Source of the DNA: an uncultured Porphyromonadaceae bacterium
GTDB taxonomy: Bacteria > Bacteroidota > Bacteroidia > Bacteroidales > Muribaculaceae
Reading direction: 5' to 3'
Length of the DNA: 10,708 nt
Assembly (NCBI GenBank): GCA_905212215.1
Contig: CAJMDR010000039.1
Location: 1 to 10,708 of the forward strand
Below are positions 6,367 to 10,708 of this stretch, in pieces (position 1 is the stretch's first letter; every line of letters begins with the position of its first letter). The position numbers were made by a program, and so were the translations under genes. Under the pieces are notes generated by a model. It searched no databases, had not been told where the DNA came from, and was given only the letters and a program-made list of their open reading frames with translations.

Positions 6367-6487
6367 TAAAAAATCAATTTCAATAGCTTGCATTCAATGG
6401 TTTATTACCACTGCTATTTCTAAATGTACCTTAGATATAATTTTGAGATTTTCATCTACTATTTTAGAATATTATGGAGATATATTT
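6367..6487. other. transition zone between Bacteroidales-type and Firmicutes-type DNA
   Basis: This AT-rich stretch has no gene start of its own. The frame that ends at 6583 stays open from 6356, just after a stop at 6353-6355. The part before the Met at 6488 could therefore be a gene remnant cut at the junction, or chance. I see no insertion-sequence ends, no tRNA and no att-like duplication here. To its left, genes lack Shine-Dalgarno sites; to its right, most have them. Confidence 0.55.
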
Positions 6488-6583
6488 ATGTATTTAGATG
6501 AAATAATAGTGTCCCCAAAAGATTTGATGATATATGATGGAGCTACAGACATTGCTTTTCTGGGAACAAAGAAAAGACAATAA
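6488..6583 (+). CDS. possible 31-aa peptide or 3' remnant of a cut gene
   Basis: ATG at 6488 follows GGAGA (6476-6480) with a 7-nt spacer, a reasonable Firmicutes ribosome binding site. The frame encodes 31 residues starting MYLDEIIVSPKDL and ending in the basic GTKKRQ. I do not recognise it. The same frame has no stop for about 44 codons upstream, so this could equally be the C-terminus of a larger gene whose front was lost at the junction. No second start is better supported. Confidence 0.3.
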   Translation: MYLDEIIVSPKDLMIYDGATDIAFLGTKKRQ

Positions 6584-6640
6584 TTGTAACTCTACAGAAA
6601 ATGATTTACTTTGATAAAAATAGGCAAAAGGAGACACAAC

Positions 6641-6790
6641 ATGGGTGAATTATCACTTAGTGTAGAGTCTCTTTTTGGTTTACATAGCAGAATAATGCAA
6701 CTTACCTATCTTAAAACGCATCTTACCGCATCCCCTGTAGATTTCCAAAACAGATTATGTTATACCATGATCAGAGAGAAAAAGCGGTAA
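6641..6790 (+). CDS. 49-aa small protein, unknown
   Basis: ATG at 6641 is preceded by AAAAGGAG (6626-6633) with a 7-nt spacer, a strong Firmicutes ribosome binding site. The product starts MGELSLSVESLFGLHSR and ends in the basic IREKKR; it has no clear membrane segment, double-glycine leader or known domain. It sits 58 nt upstream of the ABC transporter ATPase gene in the same direction. It could be a small regulator, a peptide substrate of the exporter, or an unrelated short gene. The well-placed ribosome binding site is the main support. Confidence 0.45.
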   Translation: MGELSLSVESLFGLHSRIMQLTYLKTHLTASPVDFQNRLCYTMIREKKR

Positions 6791-6798
6791 AGTTATTT

Positions 6799-6829
6799 TT
6801 GTCCAGCAATTTCGATTAAGTGATATAAC
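6799..6829 (+). promoter_or_regulatory. weak candidate promoter for the ABC operon
   Basis: TTGTCC (6799-6804) and TATAAC (6824-6829) resemble sigma-A -35 and -10 boxes, but the 19-bp spacing is long. They end 19 bp before the ATPase start. No clear pair of LytTR-type direct repeats was found beside them. Confidence 0.25.
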
Positions 6830-6848
6830 AAAAAAAGGGGAGTGCAAT

Positions 6849-7778
6849 ATGCAGAACGAACATGAATCCACAGATATCATCCGCATTGATCATTTAAATA
6901 AAACCTTCGGTGATGTAAAGGCAGTCAACGACTTAAGTTTTCGTGTGAAAAAAGGCGAACTGTTCGCCTTTTTAGGTGTGAACGGTGCAGGAAAGAGCAC
7001 AACGATCTCAATTCTCTGCGGACAGTTATCGAAGGACAGCGGAACGGTACAGATTAAAGGAATCGATAACCAAAGAGCGGGCGAACAGACAAAGCGGCTG
7101 ATTGGCGTAGTTTTTCAGGACAGTGTGCTTGATAAGCCGCTCACTGTAAAAGAAAACTTAAAGAGTCGGGCAGCTCTCTATGGCATTACAGGCCAGGCAT
7201 TTGAAAAAAGATTACAGGAACTGCTGGATATATTGGACTTTGGCGACTATTTAAACCGCCCGGTCGGAAAATTATCCGGCGGTCAGAGAAGAAGAATCGA
7301 CATAGCGAGAGCATTGCTCCACAGACCGGAGATCCTTATTTTAGATGAGCCGACTACCGGGCTGGATCCGCAGACGAGACAGGTGATCTGGAATGTGATC
7401 GAAAAACTCCGCATAGAGGAGCAGATGACCGTTTTTCTGACAACCCACTACATGGAAGAGGCTGCAAATGCCGCGTATGTGGTGATTCTCGACAAAGGCA
7501 GTATTGTGGCGGAAGGAACACCATACGAGTTAAAAAACAGGTATGTGCAGGACACGATTTCTGTTTATGGTGTAACCGAAGCACAAATTAAGTCTTTACA
7601 TTATAATTATAAGAAAGTACGTGATGGTTACCGGATAAAAGTAGATAATACGTCAGAAGCAACGAAACTGATCGTGGAGCATCAGGAATTGTTTCAGGAT
7701 TATGAGGTTGTAAAAGGCGGTATGGATGATGTTTTCCTTGCAGTGACAGGCAAAACCTTAGGAGGTGGGCGCGAATGA
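6849..7778 (+). CDS. ABC transporter ATP-binding protein (drug/peptide exporter type)
   Basis: This 309-aa protein is the cytoplasmic ATPase of an ABC-2 exporter, of the DrrA/CcmA-like group. All motifs are present: Walker A GVNGAGKST (43-51), Q-loop Gln90 (VVFQD), signature LSGGQ (142-146), Walker B ILILDEP with Glu167, D-loop GLDP (171-174) and switch His200 (TTHYMEE). A C-terminal extension of ~75 residues after the nucleotide-binding domain is usual for this group. GGGGAG at 6837-6842 is a good ribosome binding site 6 nt before the ATG. Its stop overlaps the permease start as ATGA (7775-7778), implying translational coupling. Together with the permease it probably pumps a drug, peptide or lipid out of the cell. 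The substrate cannot be read from the sequence. Confidence 0.95.
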   Translation: MQNEHESTDIIRIDHLNKTFGDVKAVNDLSFRVKKGELFAFLGVNGAGKSTTISILCGQLSKDSGTVQIKGIDNQRAGEQTKRLIGVVFQDSVLDKPLTVKENLKSRAALYGITGQAFEKRLQELLDILDFGDYLNRPVGKLSGGQRRRIDIARALLHRPEILILDEPTTGLDPQTRQVIWNVIEKLRIEEQMTVFLTTHYMEEAANAAYVVILDKGSIVAEGTPYELKNRYVQDTISVYGVTEAQIKSLHYNYKKVRDGYRIKVDNTSEATKLIVEHQELFQDYEVVKGGMDDVFLAVTGKTLGGGRE

Positions 7779-8668
7779 GAACGATGACAGCTCTGATAAG
7801 CAGAAACAGAAAACTTTTCTTCCGGGACAGAGGGATGTTTCTTTCTTCCCTGATTACACCGGTAATTCTGATTGTTTTATATGCAACATTCCTTGCAAAT
7901 GTATATAAAGATTCCTTTTTGTCTGCATTGCCGGATACCGTACAGATTTCTGACAAACTGATCAACGGAACGGTGGCGGCACAGCTTGCGGCGGCACTTT
8001 TGTCTGTGAGTTGTATCACAGTGACATTCTGCGTGAACCTGACGATGGTGCAGGATCTTGCGAACGGTGCGAGAAAAGATTTTAATGTGTCCCCAGTGAA
8101 AAAATCTGTGATTTTTCTGGGATATTTTCTTTCAACATTACTCAATTCCCTAATGGTCAACGGACTGGCACTGGTCGTCTGCCTTATCTATATGTGCAAA
8201 ATGGGCTGGTACATGAGCGTGACGGATGTACTTTGGGTGATTTTGGATGAGATCCTTCTGGTATTATTTGGCTGTGCACTCTCAAGTATCATCTGTTATC
8301 CGCTGAAAACACAGGGGCAGATGTCGGCAGTCGGAACGATCATGAGTGCCGGTTATGGATTTATATGTGGTGCGTATATGCCAATCTCCAATTTCGACAC
8401 CGGACTGCAGAAAGTATTGTCAATTCTGCCGGGCACTTACGGGACTTCTTTGCTGAAAAACCATATGCTGCGTGGAATCTTTGAGGAGATGTCGGCGAAT
8501 GGCTTCCCGGATGAGGTTGTGACAGCAATCAGGGATTCCTTAGATTGTAATCCGGTTTTCCGGGGACATGTCGTGAATGTTGACCAGATGATATTTATTA
8601 TGGTGACAAGTATCGTAATTCTTGGTATTCTGTATTTAGTAATTGCATCAAAAGGAGAATCCCGATGA
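7775..8668 (+). CDS. ABC-2 family transporter permease
   Basis: This 297-aa integral membrane partner of the upstream ATPase belongs to the ABC-2 family. Six hydrophobic segments are visible, near residues 22-42, 66-90, 110-140, 150-175, 180-205 and 270-292. An extended loop between the fifth and sixth carries LSILPGTYGTSLLKNHMLRG, a part typical of ABC-2 permeases. The N-terminus has a basic amphipathic stretch (SRNRKLFFRDRG) that fits the coupling helix contacting the ATPase. AGGAGG (7760-7765) lies inside the ATPase gene and precedes the ATG. Both ends overlap neighbours by ATGA, with the LytTR gene following. Expected assembly is two ATPases with two permeases. The substrate is unknown. 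Confidence 0.92.
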   Translation: MRTMTALISRNRKLFFRDRGMFLSSLITPVILIVLYATFLANVYKDSFLSALPDTVQISDKLINGTVAAQLAAALLSVSCITVTFCVNLTMVQDLANGARKDFNVSPVKKSVIFLGYFLSTLLNSLMVNGLALVVCLIYMCKMGWYMSVTDVLWVILDEILLVLFGCALSSIICYPLKTQGQMSAVGTIMSAGYGFICGAYMPISNFDTGLQKVLSILPGTYGTSLLKNHMLRGIFEEMSANGFPDEVVTAIRDSLDCNPVFRGHVVNVDQMIFIMVTSIVILGILYLVIASKGESR

Positions 8669-9102
8669 AAATCACCATACTGGATACAATCCCCGGTGAA
8701 GAGGATGAGATCATTATAAAATGCCAGAATTTAAGCGAAGATATACAAAATCTGCTCCAGAAATTAAAACAGGGAAACACCAAGATCGCAGGATATAACG
8801 AGAATGGTATCCATCTGCTGGAGCCGGATGAAGTTTACTATTTTGAGACGGTCGACAACAAAGTGTTTGCCTGCTGCAAAAAAGAGGTTTACGAAGTGCG
8901 GGAGAAATTGTATACACTTGAGGGCATGCTTCCGGTCGAATCGTTTATGCGGGCGTCAAAGTCTGCGATTTTAAATCTCAACAAAGTAAAAAGTTTATCA
9001 CCAGCCTTTGGCGGACGTTTTGAGGCAGTATTAGACAATGGCGAAAAGACGATTATTTCAAGACAGTATGTGCCTGTTTTAAAAGAACGTCTTGGATTGT
9101 AA
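8665..9102 (+). CDS. stand-alone LytTR DNA-binding regulator
   Basis: This 145-aa transcription regulator has a LytTR domain (~43-144) and no receiver domain. The first ~40 residues are a short, mostly helical N-terminal part (DEIIIKCQNLSEDIQNLLQK). LytTR hallmarks are DEVYYFETVDNKVFA (55-69), the FMRASKSAILNLNKV segment (94-108) and the final ISRQYVPVLKERL helix. AAAGGAG (8651-8657) precedes the start, which overlaps the permease stop by ATGA. The DUF3021 membrane gene follows after 15 nt. This matches LytTR regulatory systems known from streptococci and related Firmicutes, in which the regulator is held inactive by its membrane partner and activates its own operon. It is therefore likely to control the exporter. 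Confidence 0.92.
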   Translation: MKITILDTIPGEEDEIIIKCQNLSEDIQNLLQKLKQGNTKIAGYNENGIHLLEPDEVYYFETVDNKVFACCKKEVYEVREKLYTLEGMLPVESFMRASKSAILNLNKVKSLSPAFGGRFEAVLDNGEKTIISRQYVPVLKERLGL

Positions 9103-9117
9103 AAGAGGTATGAAGAG

Positions 9118-9561
9118 ATGGCAGAGAAATTAAAAATGTTGATGGATATTTTTGGCAAAGTCACGTTTGGTGTATTGATAGCGGCAGCAGTTTTTATTTC
9201 TGTTTTCGGGGGATTTGACGCACAGATCAGTGTAAAGATACTCTGGCAGATATTGGCAGTTTCTGCGGTGTGTTCAGTTCCGGTTCTTATGTTTGACTCA
9301 GATGCATCGAAGGAGCTGTCAAAAAAGGGAATGTTTGCCAGACAGCTATTATATTTCATTTTTGTGAACATTGTAGTTTTAGGGCTTGGAAAATTATTTG
9401 AGTGGTTCAGTTTCCAGAATTTTAGCATGGTACTTTTTATGGAGGTTCTCATTATTGCAGTCTATGCGGTTGTGAATATCATCTGTTATCTGAGTGACCG
9501 TGCAGATGCACAGAGCATGAATAAAAAATTACTGGAAATGAAAAAGAATAAGAAAGAATGA
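9118..9561 (+). CDS. DUF3021 family membrane protein, probable LytTR inhibitor
   Basis: This 147-aa protein has four predicted membrane helices (about 13-32, 41-60, 77-97 and 103-125) and a basic C-terminal tail ending KKNKKE. The size, topology and position after a stand-alone LytTR gene fit DUF3021. In LytTR regulatory systems such proteins restrain the cognate regulator at the membrane. An AAGAGG site lies 9 nt before the ATG, and the gap to the LytTR gene is 15 nt, so the two are co-expressed. Whether it senses a ligand, the exporter or membrane stress is not visible from sequence. The family call rests on architecture and neighbourhood more than on a short diagnostic motif. Confidence 0.8.
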   Translation: MAEKLKMLMDIFGKVTFGVLIAAAVFISVFGGFDAQISVKILWQILAVSAVCSVPVLMFDSDASKELSKKGMFARQLLYFIFVNIVVLGLGKLFEWFSFQNFSMVLFMEVLIIAVYAVVNIICYLSDRADAQSMNKKLLEMKKNKKE

Positions 9562-9601
9562 GCAACTGACATTATTTTAAAACGAAAGAGAGATATTTAA
9601 A

Positions 9602-9997
9602 ATGAGTAAACACACTGAAAGAGCAAAGGAATTAAGAAGTGAAGTGCCGGTTAGCAGCAACTGTGCACAGACGGTGATGCGTGTATATGCAAAGGAAATC
9701 GGGTTGGATGAAGATCTGGCAGCAGCAATTGGCAGTAACTTTGGCGGTGGAATGAGATGCGGTGCAACCTGTGGAGCAATCGCAGCAGGATACATGGTAT
9801 TAGGTGCCAAGGGAATTGAGTCGCCGGCTGTATTGAATGAATTTCGGAAATGTATTGCAAAAAAACATGACGGTATGACAGATTGTGCAGATCTTTTGCG
9901 TGCAAATGCAGCAAAGGGTGGAGAGAAAAAACCACATTGTGACAACATGATCGAGGAAGTGATCACACTGATCGATGAACTGACAGACGGTAGATAA
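9602..9997 (+). CDS. C_GCAxxG_C_C family cysteine-rich protein
   Basis: This 131-aa protein is of the C_GCAxxG_C_C family, thought to be redox-active or metal-binding and common in anaerobes; the biochemical function is not established. The hallmark spacing is visible: Cys21 in SSNCAQTV, the glycine-rich FGGGMRCGATCGAIAAG (47-63, with C53 and C57), then C84, C95 (DCADLL) and C113 (PHCDNM). The GGGM...CGA core followed by YMVLGAKG is the family's centre. No signal peptide or membrane segment is seen, so it is cytoplasmic. The start at 9602 has only a weak purine tract (AAAGAGAG) upstream. It begins 40 nt after the DUF3021 gene and may be read from the same transcript, but a functional link to the exporter is not evident. 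Confidence 0.88.
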   Translation: MSKHTERAKELRSEVPVSSNCAQTVMRVYAKEIGLDEDLAAAIGSNFGGGMRCGATCGAIAAGYMVLGAKGIESPAVLNEFRKCIAKKHDGMTDCADLLRANAAKGGEKKPHCDNMIEEVITLIDELTDGR

Positions 9998-10000
9998 TAG

Positions 10001-10043
10001 AAGGAGAATGCAGCTCCTTTAGCTGTTTCCCATCCTGCTGCAT
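10001..10043. terminator. possible bidirectional terminator between convergent genes
   Basis: Two alternative hairpins lie between the convergent genes: AAGGAG/CTCCTT (10001-10006/10014-10019) and ATGCAGC/GCTGCAT (10008-10014/10037-10043). Neither is followed by a clean T-run, though GGATTTTTGC follows at 10051. The convergent arrangement makes some terminator here likely. Confidence 0.35.
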
Positions 10044-10067
10044 GAATTATGGATTTTTGCTAAAACG

Positions 10068-10706
10068 CTATGTTATATGGAATATCTGCATGGCACCATA
10101 AGTATGCGGCAAGTCCTGGAGAGGAGATTTTCTGGAAGGACAGGAAAGATTCTTACAGGTTGAGCAGGTATTACATAATTGTCTGAGGTCTGCGTGTGTA
10201 TTTGTATCCAGATGCAGGATAAGCGCAGCTGTTTTGAGGGGCAGAAGCATCTGACCTTCGGTAAGACCGATCGCATCCGGCGCAAGGCGTTCATAGATTT
10301 GTGGAAGAAGATCAAGGGAATAGGTATCTCCCAGAAAAGATAATTCTGCAAGGGATAAACCACTTTGATCTTCTATCACATGTGCAAATTCTGCGTATGC
10401 TTTTGACAAAAGCAAAAGACTGACGCAGTCCACGATATAGGCTTCCTGGATCTGTTCATGATTCAGATATAATTCTGACAGCTCATCGATACCATTTCCA
10501 AGTGTCACAAATCCATAGGCATAATGAGGGAGGGAAATCCCATCCAGATTCTGATCGAGGGAGTAATACGCACAGGATTCCACCAGTGGGAGAAGTGCGG
10601 TATAAATCGCTTTTATATATGGAAGATCAGCCGGAGAAAAATGAAAACGGCTGCAAAAATCTTTCCAGTCATCAGAGGACAATTGTGGGGTAAGTTTACA
10701 TTTCAT
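10068..10706 (-). CDS. putative B12/methionine-synthase-activation-like protein with Cys cluster
   Basis: This 212-residue frame on the minus strand has an ATG at 10706-10704. The frame runs to the window edge, so the true start could lie further upstream. Weak but consistent similarity is seen to proteins annotated as vitamin B12-dependent methionine synthase activation domain. YGFVTLGNGIDELSELY (64-80) and a helix AYIVDCVSLLLLSKAYAEF (89-107) are followed by IGLTEGQMLLPLKTAALIL (146-164), which resembles the IGxxLT...LxPxKSxxA strand-helix of that fold. The C-terminus carries CNTCSTCKNLSCPSR (178-192), four cysteines that could bind iron-sulfur or zinc. In anaerobes such proteins are found with corrinoid methyltransferases. 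The assignment is tentative; catalytic residues cannot be confirmed by eye. It converges on the C_GCAxxG_C_C gene. Confidence 0.5.
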   Translation of the reverse strand: MKCKLTPQLSSDDWKDFCSRFHFSPADLPYIKAIYTALLPLVESCAYYSLDQNLDGISLPHYAYGFVTLGNGIDELSELYLNHEQIQEAYIVDCVSLLLLSKAYAEFAHVIEDQSGLSLAELSFLGDTYSLDLLPQIYERLAPDAIGLTEGQMLLPLKTAALILHLDTNTHADLRQLCNTCSTCKNLSCPSRKSPLQDLPHTYGAMQIFHIT

Positions 10707-10708
10707 GA

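Noticed and set aside
1478..6401. TCAATGGT at 1478-1485 and 6394-6401 as attachment-site duplication
   Set aside because: Eight bases is expected by chance over 5 kb, and flanks on the two sides are of different phylum type, which contradicts simple integration between these points.
6367..6848. Insertion sequence or transposon end at the phylum junction
   Set aside because: No transposase fragment, terminal inverted repeat or target duplication could be seen by eye.
7588..8160. 190-codon minus-strand frame
   Set aside because: It lies opposite the ABC ATPase and permease genes, which have complete motifs, ribosome binding sites and coupled starts; it is a shadow frame.
8889..9452. 187-codon minus-strand frame
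   Set aside because: It runs antisense to the LytTR and DUF3021 genes and has no motif; it is a shadow of those genes.
1..10708. CRISPR arrays, tRNA or rRNA genes
   Set aside because: No regularly spaced repeat array of CRISPR type and no tRNA or rRNA-like sequence were recognised. The 41-bp-period repeats are only three short copies, and the last overlaps a promoter.

Overview
The window reads as two pieces of different phylum origin joined near 6367-6480. Positions 1 to about 6370 look like Bacteroidales DNA: no gene there has a Shine-Dalgarno sequence, TAnnTTTG-type -7 promoter elements are visible, and the families are typical of that group (WG-repeat protein, a DUF2795 small protein, a Bacteroidetes tyrosine integrase, PcfK/PcfJ, DUF3873). 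From about 6480 to the end the genes look like Lachnospiraceae/Clostridia DNA. Most starts follow a purine-rich AGGAG-type ribosome binding site, the genes are packed with ATGA overlaps, and the families (ABC exporter, LytTR/DUF3021 pair, C_GCAxxG_C_C protein) are ordinary for gut Firmicutes.

Layout. (1) 1-1448 is the chromosomal flank: the 3' end of a WG-repeat protein, a PduO-type cobalamin adenosyltransferase, and a 73-aa DUF2795 protein. (2) 1449-6366 is the left end of an integrative element. It holds a control region with three direct repeats spaced exactly 41 bp apart, a complete tyrosine recombinase with a strong terminator, and about 700 bp without a convincing gene but with several hairpins. 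A plus-strand gene set follows: a small membrane protein, PcfK, PcfJ, an unknown 85-aa protein and a DUF3873 protein. (3) 6367-6848 is the transition, holding one or two very small ORFs with ribosome binding sites. (4) 6849-9561 is a tight operon: ABC ATPase, ABC-2 permease, a stand-alone LytTR regulator and its DUF3021 membrane partner. (5) 9602-9997 encodes a cysteine-rich C_GCAxxG_C_C protein. It converges with a minus-strand gene (10068-10706) resembling corrinoid/methionine-synthase activation proteins with a Cys cluster.

How the parts may work together. The integrase and PcfK/PcfJ block are accessory functions of an integrative conjugative element. PcfK ends in a QPSLF motif that could dock onto the DNA sliding clamp. 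The ABC/LytTR/DUF3021 operon resembles LytTR regulatory systems, in which a membrane protein restrains a LytTR activator and the module controls export or immunity. The main question is whether the second half is Firmicutes cargo carried by a Bacteroidales element or a metagenomic assembly chimera. The sequence alone cannot settle this, and the right end of the element is not in the window.
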